From assembly GCA_030681265.1 (NCBI GenBank), contig JAUXXD010000075.1, positions 1 to 56,480 of the forward strand: a DNA stretch of 56,480 bases, given 5' to 3'. The position numbers and the translations under genes are program-made. Source of the DNA: Candidatus Didemnitutus sp. Lineage in GTDB: Bacteria; Verrucomicrobiota; Verrucomicrobiia; Opitutales; Opitutaceae. Positions 41,726 through 49,942 of the stretch are shown here, in pieces (positions within the stretch are counted from its first letter, which is position 1; every line of letters begins with the position of its first letter). The notes under the pieces were generated by a model, which was not told the DNA's origin, ran no database searches, and saw only the letters and a program-made list of their open reading frames with translations.

Positions 41726-42429
41726 GGGGCCAAAGGGGCACAAAAATCGGTTGGCGGCGCCTCCACGCCAAAGAGTAGCGCGGCGTGTTTTTGCAGGTCC
41801 GCCAGGGTGTCCACATCGTCCCGAACGGACAGGCAGAGGGGAATGAGGCCGACTGCATCGGTCTTCTGTAGTGTGGCCGTCAATACACCGCTCGTGCTCC
41901 ACGGTATGTCGGCAAAAATCTCGGGCTGCGGCAGCGTGAGGCCGATGAGGTAGTAACCACCGTCACTCGCCGGACCGAGCACGACTTCATGCGTGCCCAG
42001 CGCTCCGGCGGCGGACTGGAGCGCGTCGCGGTCCAGCTCCGGGCAATCGCCACCGATCACCAGCACGGCGGCTGCGCCATGCGCGAAAGAGGCGTTGACC
42101 GCACGGGTCAGGCGCTGGCCGAGGTCGCCGTCCGCCTGCGGACACAGGCGCGGGCGCGGGCCGAGCCAGTCACGCATTTCCTCGTGGGCGTCGGCGGGGG
42201 CGAAATGCACCTCGACCGGCCAGTGGGCGGGAATCGCGGCCAACTGGCGCTCGACCAACAGGCGATAAATCCGCGTCGCTTGCGCGGGGCCGACATCGGC
42301 GGCGAGGCGGGTCTTGACCGTGCCTTCGCGCGGAGCCTTGAGCATGACGACGACCGTCGGCAAGCGATGGCGACGCTCACGTTGCATGGCGGGTCCTACG
42401 TTGGAGGGAACTGAAGACACGGCGGACAT
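41722..42429 (-). CDS. TIGR04282/DUF2064-type glycosyltransferase of arsenosugar biosynthesis
   Basis: 235 residues. VVMLKAPREGTVKTRLAADVG, FAPADAHEEM, LGQRLTRAVNASFAHG, LVIGGDCPELDRD and LGPASDGGYYLIGL are diagnostic of the DUF2064 nucleotidyl/glycosyltransferase-like family named for its link with arsenosugar genes. The start at 42429 is favoured by an AGGGA Shine-Dalgarno 7 nt before it; an internal ATG at 42387 is the alternative. It lies 16 bp after arsS. Confidence 0.88.
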   Translation of the reverse strand: MSAVSSVPSNVGPAMQRERRHRLPTVVVMLKAPREGTVKTRLAADVGPAQATRIYRLLVERQLAAIPAHWPVEVHFAPADAHEEMRDWLGPRPRLCPQADGDLGQRLTRAVNASFAHGAAAVLVIGGDCPELDRDALQSAAGALGTHEVVLGPASDGGYYLIGLTLPQPEIFADIPWSTSGVLTATLQKTDAVGLIPLCLSVRDDVDTLADLQKHAALLFGVEAPPTDFCAPLAP

Positions 42430-42445
42430 CGCGAGTTCCCTGCGT

Positions 42446-43462
42446 TCAGGCGAGCTGGGTGGCCGGGGTCGCGTCGGCCTCCGCCTCCGCTTCGGCGTCG
42501 ATCAACGAGCCGGTGCAACTAGAGCCAGCCCCGGCGGTGCAGCCATAGCAGTGCGCGGCGGTGGCGATGGGAGCACCTTCGAGCGCGGCGGGATCGAGAT
42601 CCCAAAGATGACGCACGCCGCGTCCGACGACACCCGCCATCGGGAGCTTCATCATTTGGTTGAAGTCGCAGTCGAAGAGTTCGCCCTGCCAGCTCACGTT
42701 GATCGTGTCGCGACACATGAGGCCGGCGACGGTCGCGGGGTTGAAGGCGTTGACCAGAAATTCGAGGTAGGACTCGTAGTGGCCGTTGTGCCGCAGCCAG
42801 GACGCGAAGCGCGAGACGGGCAGATTGGTGATGGTGAAGAGTTGGTTGAACTCGATGCCGAAGTGTTCGCGCAGCTCGCGTTTGTAGTCGGCCTCCAGTT
42901 CGGCCTGCGGGCCGGGGAGCTTCGCGCCGTTGGGGTTGAAGACGAGGTGGAGCGGCAGCGCGGGATCGATGCCGTAGCCGAGCGCGTTGAGTTTTTGCAG
43001 GGCGGCGATGCTCGAATCGAACACGCCCTCGCCGCGTTGGGCGTTCACGTTTTCCGGCGAGTAGCAGGGCATGGAGGCGACGATCTCCACGCGGTGCGTG
43101 CGGAGAAACTCGGCCATGCCCTCGTAGCCGGGCTCCAGCAGGATGGTGAGGTTGCAGCGGTCGATAATGGTGGCTTGCGGATCGAGCGTGCGCAGAGCGC
43201 TGACCAGATACTTGAAGGCGGGCATCATCTCGGGCGCGCCGCCGGTGAGGTCGATGACAGGCAGGCGCGCGCGGCGTTGCCAGGCTAGGATGCGGTCAAC
43301 CGTCTCGTAATCCATGATCTCCTTGCGACCGGGACCGGCGTTCACGTGGCAGTGCGAGCAGGTAAGGTTGCAGAGTTTGCCGACATTGAGCTGAAGGATG
43401 CGCGGCGCGGCGCGGCGCAGGGTCAGACCGTGACGGGCGAGGGTTTCGGTAAAGGTGGGCAT
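42446..43462 (-). CDS. arsS: Arsenosugar biosynthesis radical SAM protein ArsS
   Basis: 338 residues from the ATG at 43462. The radical SAM cluster motif is LCNLTCSHCHV (Cys31, Cys35, Cys38), followed by DLTGGAPEM. The C-terminal Cys-rich DUF3641 domain has GLMCRDTINVSWQGELFDCDFN and the end motif HCYGCTAGAGSSCTG. This is the ArsS (TIGR04167) family. ArsS adds a 5'-deoxyadenosyl group to dimethylarsenite, giving the adenosine precursor of arsenosugars. ArsM, which makes the dimethyl arsenical, is encoded 5 kb away under the same type of promoter. Confidence 0.95.
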   Translation of the reverse strand: MPTFTETLARHGLTLRRAAPRILQLNVGKLCNLTCSHCHVNAGPGRKEIMDYETVDRILAWQRRARLPVIDLTGGAPEMMPAFKYLVSALRTLDPQATIIDRCNLTILLEPGYEGMAEFLRTHRVEIVASMPCYSPENVNAQRGEGVFDSSIAALQKLNALGYGIDPALPLHLVFNPNGAKLPGPQAELEADYKRELREHFGIEFNQLFTITNLPVSRFASWLRHNGHYESYLEFLVNAFNPATVAGLMCRDTINVSWQGELFDCDFNQMMKLPMAGVVGRGVRHLWDLDPAALEGAPIATAAHCYGCTAGAGSSCTGSLIDAEAEAEADATPATQLA

Positions 43463-43511
43463 AGGGAAAAGGGTGGTGCTACGAGTCCGGACCGATGGGC
43501 GGGCGATGACG

Positions 43512-43541
43512 GTAAGAGTGATTGGGAGGGGCATCTATTCC
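43512..43541 (-). promoter_or_regulatory. ECF-type promoter of the arsS operon
   Basis: GGAAT (43537-43541, GGAATAGA), 18 nt, CTCTTAC (43512-43518), 49 nt before the arsS ATG. Confidence 0.62.
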
Positions 43542-43594
43542 GGGAAAAGTTACGCGCCGATTGCCTCCGTGCCGCCTTCGGCGTAAACGGCTGC

Positions 43595-44221
43595 ATGATG
43601 TTATCCTTATTCGCGCAAAACGTGACTCGTCTCACGGCTGTTCTGGCCGGTGTTTTTTTGATGTCTTCCTTGGTTATGGCCGAGCCGGCGTCCGACTGGG
43701 CGAAGGTCGGCGACACGGTGCCCGACGTGAAACTGCTGACCGCGGACGATGCGGCGGTGTCGCTGCGCGAGGTGGTGAAGGAGAAGCCCGCCGTGCTCAT
43801 TTTTTATCGGGGTGGCTGGTGCCCGTATTGCAACCGGCACCTCGGGGCCTTGGCCGAAATCGAGGGCAAGGTGCTCGCGGCCGGTTATCAGATTCTCGCG
43901 ATCAGCCCCGACCAGCCGGCCAAGCTCAAGGCCACGCCCGACCGCGAAAAGCTTGGATACCGCCTGCTCTCCGACCGCAAGGCGGAGGCGGCGCAGGCGT
44001 TGGGCATCGCCTTTGAGGTGCCGGCCGAGCTGGTGGCGAAATACAAAAACGAATACAAGATCGACCTCGAAGCAGCCTCGGGCGAGACGCACCATCTGTT
44101 GCCGCATCCGGCGGTGTTTGTGATCGGTCGCGATGGCGTGATCCGCTACGCGCACGTAAACCCCGACTACAAGATCCGCCTCACGCCGGAAGAAATTCTC
44201 GCGGTGATCGAGGCGAAGTAA
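43595..44221 (+). CDS. Peroxiredoxin-like AhpC/TSA family protein, exported
   Basis: 208 residues with a signal peptide (cleavage near SLVMA). The thioredoxin-fold domain has AVLIFYRGGWCPYCNRHLG (Cys76, Cys79) and AISPDQPAKLKATPDREKLGYRLLSD, typical of bcp/AhpC-like peroxiredoxins with a CxxC instead of the usual resolving Cys. It would reduce peroxides or disulfides outside the inner membrane. Divergent from arsS, convergent with pstB; I see no convincing promoter. Confidence 0.87.
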   Translation: MMLSLFAQNVTRLTAVLAGVFLMSSLVMAEPASDWAKVGDTVPDVKLLTADDAAVSLREVVKEKPAVLIFYRGGWCPYCNRHLGALAEIEGKVLAAGYQILAISPDQPAKLKATPDREKLGYRLLSDRKAEAAQALGIAFEVPAELVAKYKNEYKIDLEAASGETHHLLPHPAVFVIGRDGVIRYAHVNPDYKIRLTPEEILAVIEAK

Positions 44222-44247
44222 GGGTCGGTCCTGGCTGGAAACGCCGC

Positions 44248-45099
44248 TCAAACGAAGGCGCGCAGACAGGCCGGATTGGAGAAGAACGCATCGCAACACG
44301 CCGAGTCCAGCACCCGACCCGCACTGTCGGCGTCGGGGCACAGGCAAGTCACCCAGTCGGTGACGCGGCGAGCCTGTTCGAGGTTGTGCGTGACGAGGAC
44401 CACGGTGCGCGTGCGCCTCAACTCCAGAATCAACTGTTCAATCAACTCGGTCGAGCGGGCGTCGAGCGCGCTGGTGGGTTCGTCCATCAAGACCACCTCG
44501 GGATCGACCGCGAGCGTGCGCGCGAGGCAGAGGCGTTGCTGCTGCCCCACCGATAGACGCAGCGCCGACTCGGCGAGACGGTCCTTCACTTCGTTCCACA
44601 GGCCTGCTTGGCGCAGGCTCTCCTCCACCAACTCGGCGCGCGCCGCCTTGGTGAGCGGCGCATGGTGGCGTGCGCCGAAAACCACATTGGCCGCGATGCT
44701 GGTTGGAAACACCGCCGGTTGTTGAAACACCATGCCGATGCGCCGTCGGAGAGCGTCCGCATCCTCGCCCGACGCGCACACGTCGCGGCCCTTGAACAAC
44801 ACCCGCCCGCGCACCTTGTAGCCGGGTTGCAGATCGAGCAGACGATTAAACGCGCGCAGCAAGGTGCTTTTGCCCGCGCCCGACGGCCCCACCAACCCGT
44901 AAACCTGACGCGGCGCGATGCGTAGCGAAACGTCGCGCAAAATCACCCGTCCGCCCACGCTCACACCCAGACCCTCGGTCGCGAGCACGGGCGGTGCGTC
45001 GGCGGCGTTTTCCGGCATCCGGCAGACGCAGTCGGCGGAATTCTTTACCGGCGCTACCGGTGCGACCGGTGAATCAATGGGCGGTGCGGGACGGATCAT
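44248..45099 (-). CDS. pstB: Phosphate ABC transporter ATP-binding protein
   Basis: 283 residues. Walker A GPSGAGKST (71-79), PstB-type FNRLLDLQPGYKVRGRVLF, Q loop GMVFQQPAVFP, signature LSVGQQQRLCLAR, Walker B VVLMDEPTSALD and His switch LVTHNLEQA. It powers phosphate uptake. An N-terminal extension of about 38 Pro/Ala-rich residues is unusual; a start further in is possible. It overlaps pstA by 26 bp. No phoU follows. Confidence 0.93.
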   Translation of the reverse strand: MIRPAPPIDSPVAPVAPVKNSADCVCRMPENAADAPPVLATEGLGVSVGGRVILRDVSLRIAPRQVYGLVGPSGAGKSTLLRAFNRLLDLQPGYKVRGRVLFKGRDVCASGEDADALRRRIGMVFQQPAVFPTSIAANVVFGARHHAPLTKAARAELVEESLRQAGLWNEVKDRLAESALRLSVGQQQRLCLARTLAVDPEVVLMDEPTSALDARSTELIEQLILELRRTRTVVLVTHNLEQARRVTDWVTCLCPDADSAGRVLDSACCDAFFSNPACLRAFV

Positions 45100-45943
45100 G
45101 GGCTTTGAGGCGCAGCGGCAGCGCGGCAAGGTTGAGCAGGAGGGCGAGCGCGACGAGCACGAGCGCGGCACCCCAGAGATTGGCTTGCGCGCCCGGATGC
45201 AGCGAATCCTGCGCGAGCACGAAGATGTGATACGGCAGCGCCAGCACGGGGCTGTCGGCGATGCCGGTGGGCCAAGTCGCGCCGGAAAAAATCGCGGCGG
45301 CGAAGAGGATCGGCGCGGTCTCGCCCGCCGCCCGCGACAGCCCGAGCAGGGAGCCGGTGACCAGCCCCGAAAAACTTTGCGGCAAGACCACGGTGCGCAC
45401 GATCACCCCGCGCCCGAGGCCGAGCCCGGCCGCCGCCTCGATAAAGCGCGGCGGGATCGCCGAGATGCGTTGGCCGAGCGCCAGCGCGAGCGTCGGCACG
45501 ATCATCACCCCGAGCAGAATGCCACCGGAGAGCCACGACTTTCCCCAACCAAGCAGCCCCACAAACACCACCAACCCGAGAATGCCAAACACCACGGACG
45601 GCACGCCGTTCAGCATCTGCAAAACCCCGGCCATCACCCGCCGCGCGCGCGAGTGCCTCGTCAGATAAAATTCCTGCGTCAGCGCCCAGGCCAGCGCCAG
45701 CGGCGTGGCCACCACCAGCGCGCTCGCGATCAAAACGAAGGTGCCGACCAACTGCCACACGACACCGCCTTCGGCACCGGCCTCGCGGCTGCCCGTGGTC
45801 AAAAAAGCAAAATTCACCGCCCCCGCCCCGCGCGCGAGCAACACGCCGAGCACGCCGATGACCACCGTCAACACCAGCGCCGCCGCGAGCGCGGCCAGCG
45901 CCGGCACGGCCATCGAGAGCAAACGCCGTCGCAGCGCGAACAT
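45074..45943 (-). CDS. pstA: Phosphate ABC transporter permease PstA
   Basis: 289 residues from the ATG at 45943, which shares one base with the pstC stop (TGATG). Six helices with the binding-protein-dependent permease loop GLGLGRGVIVRTVVLPQSFSG and VVFGILGLV. REAGAEGGVVWQLVGTFVLI near the start and LSRAAGETAPILFAAA are diagnostic of PstA. Together with PstC it forms the phosphate channel. Confidence 0.93.
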   Translation of the reverse strand: MFALRRRLLSMAVPALAALAAALVLTVVIGVLGVLLARGAGAVNFAFLTTGSREAGAEGGVVWQLVGTFVLIASALVVATPLALAWALTQEFYLTRHSRARRVMAGVLQMLNGVPSVVFGILGLVVFVGLLGWGKSWLSGGILLGVMIVPTLALALGQRISAIPPRFIEAAAGLGLGRGVIVRTVVLPQSFSGLVTGSLLGLSRAAGETAPILFAAAIFSGATWPTGIADSPVLALPYHIFVLAQDSLHPGAQANLWGAALVLVALALLLNLAALPLRLKAHDPSRTAH

Positions 45944-46854
45944 CAGGCCGCGCCCTCCGTTTTGGTTTTGCGTCCGCGCAGCCAACCCGCCGTGAGCACG
46001 CTGCCGCCCGACAGCGCGAGCAACACCAGCACCAGGGCCATCAACGCGCCCCAATGCACCGGATCGCCGACCGCGAGCGCCACCTCCGCGCCGCCGAGTT
46101 TGCTGGTCAATGTCTGTCCGGGGACGGTCAGCGAGGCGAACGACAGCAGACGCTCCGGCCACTGGTTATCCATGCGACCGATTACCAGAAATACCGCCAC
46201 CGTCTCGCCCAGCGCTCGCCCCAGTGCCAGTAAAGCTGCGGCCACGATACCGGGCCAAGCTTGCGGCAACGCCACCGTGAGCACCGCTTCGGCGCGGGTG
46301 AGGCCGAGCCCACGGGCGGCTTGTCGTTGCGCGGCCGGCACGTCGCGCAGGGCGTCGTCGCAAAGGGTGGTAAGGGTCGGCAAGATCATCACCGCGACCA
46401 ACACCCCGGCGGTGAGCAAGGTGTCGCCGCTCCAGGCGTCCCACGGCGCGAGCAGGTCGTGCATCCACCCGCGCAGGAAGACCACGCCGAGCAGGCCGTA
46501 AACCACCGAGGGCACCGCCGCGAGCAACTCGACCGCGACCTTCGCCGCCAGCCGCGCGCCAGGCGGCAGGTATTCGCCGAAAAACACCGCCGCGCCCAAT
46601 CCGAGCGGAAGCGCCAGCAGCAACGCCACGCCCGCGACCACGACGGAGCCGTGGATCATCGCCAACGCCCCGAAACGCTCCGCACGGTAAAACCACTCCG
46701 CCTCCGTCAAGAGCCCCGCGCCCGCGTGCCGCCAGCCGGGCAAAGATTCCGCCGCGATCAGACCCAGCGCGGCGAGCAGGGCCAGCGCGAGCGCGGCGAC
46801 ACCGGCGAGGCCCGCCCAGCGCCAAGGATCAAGCGTGCGGAAACGGAGTTTCAT
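45943..46854 (-). CDS. pstC: Phosphate ABC transporter permease PstC
   Basis: 303 residues. Six helices; WFYRAERFGALAMIHGSVVVAG, LAAVPSVVYGLLGVVFL, ARGLGLTRAEAVLTVALPQAWPGI (EAA loop) and ALGRALGETVAVFLVIG are family markers. 19 bp after pstS. It is placed in an operon with arsM, so the transporter may matter for arsenate as well as phosphate entry. Confidence 0.93.
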   Translation of the reverse strand: MKLRFRTLDPWRWAGLAGVAALALALLAALGLIAAESLPGWRHAGAGLLTEAEWFYRAERFGALAMIHGSVVVAGVALLLALPLGLGAAVFFGEYLPPGARLAAKVAVELLAAVPSVVYGLLGVVFLRGWMHDLLAPWDAWSGDTLLTAGVLVAVMILPTLTTLCDDALRDVPAAQRQAARGLGLTRAEAVLTVALPQAWPGIVAAALLALGRALGETVAVFLVIGRMDNQWPERLLSFASLTVPGQTLTSKLGGAEVALAVGDPVHWGALMALVLVLLALSGGSVLTAGWLRGRKTKTEGAA

Positions 46855-46873
46855 GGTTTGCGGGGTCCATGCG

Positions 46874-47734
46874 TCACGGGTTTTCGGATACGGCGAGATC
46901 CGCCAGCGCGAGGTAGCCGTGTTTGCGCACCAGCGCCTGTCCAGGTGCGGCGAGCAGATAGTCGATCAACTCCTTCGCGGCCCCGGCGGGCTCGCCGTCG
47001 GTCACGACAAAGAGCGGACGGCTGAGCGGATACGTCCCCGCCTTGATCGTGGCGGCGGAGGGAAACACCGGCTCGGCCTCCGCCGTCGCGCGAATGCCGA
47101 GGGCGTGGATGGTTTCCCCGTCCACCCAGGAAAACGACAACTGTGAAAGCGCACCGCGCGTGCCGGCGACCTTGCTGCGTGCCTCCTCGTTGGCTCCGAC
47201 TTCGGGGTGCGCGACCGATGGCGCGGCGGAGGCCTTGCCGTAGAGCCAGGCGGCGAAGACCTCCCACGTGCCGCGTCCCGGCTCCTTGTTGAAAAAAACG
47301 ATGCGGCGGTCGGGACCGCCCAGCGCCTTCCAGTTGGTGATACGCCGCTCGTAGATGCCCTGGAGTTGTTCTCGGGTGACAGCGCGCACGCCGCCCTCCC
47401 ACACGTCGTGCGAGACGATCAACGCGACCGCGTCCTCGCCGATATGCACGGGATGAAACGCCACCGCCGGATGACGCTCGCGATCAGCGGCGGCCACGGG
47501 CTTGGAGGACATGGCTATCTCCACGCGCCCCTCGCCCAGCGCCGTGAGCCCGCCCGAGCTGCCGCCGAGCGTGTCCACTTGGATGATTAAAGACCGCTCC
47601 GCGCGCAGAACTTCGGCGGCCTCGGCCACCACGGGGTTGACGGTGGTCGAACCTTGCACGCGGAGCGGAGAGGCATGAAGAGCGGAAGACAGCGCGAGCA
47701 GCCCAAGCAATGTATTGATGAAAGATGTTTTCAT
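46874..47734 (-). CDS. pstS: Phosphate-binding periplasmic protein PstS
   Basis: 286 residues: a signal peptide (about 1-21) without a lipobox Cys, then VQGSTTVNPVVAEAAE (phosphate-site Ser-Thr), GGSSGGLTALGEGRVEIAMSSKPV, NKEPGRGTWEVF and YPLSRPLFVVT. It captures phosphate for PstCAB. Whether it discriminates against arsenate cannot be read here. Only 3 bp follow the SRPBCC gene. Confidence 0.92.
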   Translation of the reverse strand: MKTSFINTLLGLLALSSALHASPLRVQGSTTVNPVVAEAAEVLRAERSLIIQVDTLGGSSGGLTALGEGRVEIAMSSKPVAAADRERHPAVAFHPVHIGEDAVALIVSHDVWEGGVRAVTREQLQGIYERRITNWKALGGPDRRIVFFNKEPGRGTWEVFAAWLYGKASAAPSVAHPEVGANEEARSKVAGTRGALSQLSFSWVDGETIHALGIRATAEAEPVFPSAATIKAGTYPLSRPLFVVTDGEPAGAAKELIDYLLAAPGQALVRKHGYLALADLAVSENP

Positions 47735-47737
47735 GGG

Positions 47738-48685
47738 TCAGCAGGCCGAGGGAAGAAGCCGGGCCAGACGCTTCGATTTGCGGGGGAGGTCCGCCGCGCC
47801 GCTCGCGCCCTCCGTCATGCGTCCCACAGCGGCGGGAATCATGCGGTCCATTTGCCACGCCAGCATGGGCAACAGCATCACGCCCATCCAGCGACTGCGC
47901 GGAATCAGTTCCCACCAGACGGTGACTTCGCTTCGTCCATCACCGGCGTCGGAAACAATCCATCCGCCCTGCATCGCACGCACCGGAAAAGGGAACCCCG
48001 CCTCATCGCACAAGAAATCCAGGGTGATGCGACGCGCGCCGGAATCGAACTCGACACATCGCTCCGCCCACGTGTGTCCACCGGTATCCGTGCAGACTCG
48101 CACCGCATCGACCCCCGCGCTCGCTCCACCTCGCAGTGCGGAATTTTGCAGGAAGGGCATGAAGCGGGAAATCCCGCCCAAATCCGCCACATGCGCCCAA
48201 AGCTGCTCGGCTGGCGCATCCGCGCCGACCACCAGGCAATGACGCATACGAACTCTCTTGTCGTCCGTCACGCGGTGCGCGAGTAGGACGCCACGCGCCT
48301 GCCCCAGCGCGAATCCAGACACGATCAGGGCGACGCCCGCGACCAGACCGAGCCCAAGCGGCGAGAGATGATGCCCGAGCAACAACAGGCCCGCGACCGA
48401 AGCCAACACCCAGAGGCCATCACCGGCGATGGCGTAGAGCGCCCGCCAAGTCGCCACCCGACGACGCGTCGCCTGATGCACGAGGTCGGCGGCAAAAACG
48501 AGCAGCCCCAGGCCTATCGCAGCGACCGGCCAGGTCGCGGAGGAGATGCCGAGCCAAGCGGATACCCGCTCGGGGGCGAAGAACATCACGGCACCGCTGG
48601 TGCTGGAAAAAAGCGCGTTGCCCAGCAACGCGGTCCGGAGTGGGCCCGAATCAGGCACGGCGGAGGATGGTGAAGATGAATTCAT
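47738..48685 (-). CDS. Four-helix membrane domain fused to SRPBCC (polyketide cyclase-like) domain
   Basis: 315 residues from the ATG at 48685. The N-terminal half has four helices (about 17-130: LRTALLGNALFSSTSGAVMFFAPERVSAWLG and following). The C-terminal half (about 148-300) is a START-like SRPBCC domain: VVGADAPAEQLWAHVADLGGISRFMPF, WAERCVEFDSGARRITLDFL and VTVWWELIPRSRWMGVMLLPMLAWQMDR. SRPBCC domains bind lipids or aromatics. It lies between arsM and pstS, so it may handle arsenolipids; this is inference only. Confidence 0.78.
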   Translation of the reverse strand: MNSSSPSSAVPDSGPLRTALLGNALFSSTSGAVMFFAPERVSAWLGISSATWPVAAIGLGLLVFAADLVHQATRRRVATWRALYAIAGDGLWVLASVAGLLLLGHHLSPLGLGLVAGVALIVSGFALGQARGVLLAHRVTDDKRVRMRHCLVVGADAPAEQLWAHVADLGGISRFMPFLQNSALRGGASAGVDAVRVCTDTGGHTWAERCVEFDSGARRITLDFLCDEAGFPFPVRAMQGGWIVSDAGDGRSEVTVWWELIPRSRWMGVMLLPMLAWQMDRMIPAAVGRMTEGASGAADLPRKSKRLARLLPSAC

Positions 48686-48740
48686 GGGCGGAGCGTCGGT
48701 TGAGTTTTTTCGATGAAACAGCGTGGTCGAAAGAGAGGAG

Positions 48741-49907
48741 TTAGCAGCAGCTGGAGCCCTCCCCCGAACCCCCACCGGGCGCGCAGCACGCGGCGGCCTC
48801 GGTGGTGGTGGCGTAGTCGGTGCCCTTGGTCTCGCGCGGATCGCGCACGGCTTGCTTGCAGCTCGCGTAGGTCTTGGCCTCGGCGAGCGGCACGGGTGTG
48901 AACGGCTCGATCAACTCGAACGCGTCGCCGTAGTGGCCGGCCTTGATGAGCTGGAAAGTCTTGTCGCAAATCGCCTCGCGCACGCCGCGTCGGAAGGTGT
49001 GGCCGTCGTCGTCGGTGAAGGCCTTGCCCGGCCCCTTGTAGATGATGGCCTGGCGGCGTTCGAGGCAGGGGCCTTGTTTGCCCTTGTAGGCGCGCACCGT
49101 GATGGAGCGGAACTCGATGCCGGCGACCGTGCGCCATGGGGCCGCGTCGTATTTGACCAGCTCGATGCCGTGAAACCCGGCCTGCTCGAAGGCGGCGAGA
49201 AACTCACGCTCAGTCAACGCGCCGGAGATGCAGCCGCTCCACAGCTCGGGGTCGCGTTGCAGGTGGTCGGGCACGATCTCGTCGCTCACGATGTCGGAGA
49301 TGACGGCGCGGCCGCCGACCTTCAGGACGCGGAAGAGTTCGGCGAACATCTGCGCCTTCAGGTGAGGCTCGACGAGGTTGAGCACGCAGTTGGAGACAAC
49401 CACGTCGATGCTGGCGTCGGGCACGAGCGGATGCTCGCGACGCAGGCGGGCGGCGGCGGCCTCGGCGGCGAGCCAGCCGTTGGCGTCGCGCACGGGCGCG
49501 GCGGCGAGTTCGGCGTCGAGCCGTTCGAGATCGAGCGCGAGGTCTTGGATGCGGCCCTTGCGAAACTCGACGTTGTCGTGGCCGATGCGCCCGGCGACGA
49601 CCGGCGCGTTGCGACGAGCGACTTCCAGCATGTCGTCGGTCATATCGACACCGATCACGCGACCGGTCGGGCCGACCACCTGCGAGGCGATGAAGCATAT
49701 TTTCCCGGTGCCGGAGCCGAGATCGAGGACCGTCTCGCCGGGCTGCACCCAGCGGGAAGGATCGCCGCAACCATAGTCGCGCTCGATGACCTCGGCGGGG
49801 ATGACCTTGAGGTATTTTGGGTCGTAATCGACGGGGCAACAGAGGGCGGCCTCGGCGGCTTTTGCTGCGTTGGAGTAGCGTTCACGGACGGCGGTTTCAG
49901 TGGTCAT
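48741..49907 (-). CDS. arsM: Arsenite S-adenosylmethionine methyltransferase
   Basis: 388 residues from the ATG at 49907. SAM motif VLDLGSGTGKICF with Cys71, then VSNCVLNLVE (Cys174) and WSGCISGAL (Cys226), the three conserved arsenite-binding cysteines of ArsM. Further Cys47, an N-terminal Cys23-Cys24 pair and a C-terminal Cys-rich tail (AACCAPGGGSG..SSCC) are present, as in many bacterial ArsM. It methylates As(III) to mono- and dimethyl arsenicals, the substrate for ArsS. It lies 35 bp after the second anti-sigma-like gene and before pst genes. Confidence 0.95.
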   Translation of the reverse strand: MTTETAVRERYSNAAKAAEAALCCPVDYDPKYLKVIPAEVIERDYGCGDPSRWVQPGETVLDLGSGTGKICFIASQVVGPTGRVIGVDMTDDMLEVARRNAPVVAGRIGHDNVEFRKGRIQDLALDLERLDAELAAAPVRDANGWLAAEAAAARLRREHPLVPDASIDVVVSNCVLNLVEPHLKAQMFAELFRVLKVGGRAVISDIVSDEIVPDHLQRDPELWSGCISGALTEREFLAAFEQAGFHGIELVKYDAAPWRTVAGIEFRSITVRAYKGKQGPCLERRQAIIYKGPGKAFTDDDGHTFRRGVREAICDKTFQLIKAGHYGDAFELIEPFTPVPLAEAKTYASCKQAVRDPRETKGTDYATTTEAAACCAPGGGSGEGSSCC

Positions 49908-49942
49908 GGTTGGTTGGGAAAGAGATGGGTTCAGAAAGAGGA

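Noticed and set aside
44918-46501. 527-codon open frame opposite pstC/pstA
   Set aside because: Low-complexity Arg/Pro/Gln composition, crosses two real genes and their junctions.
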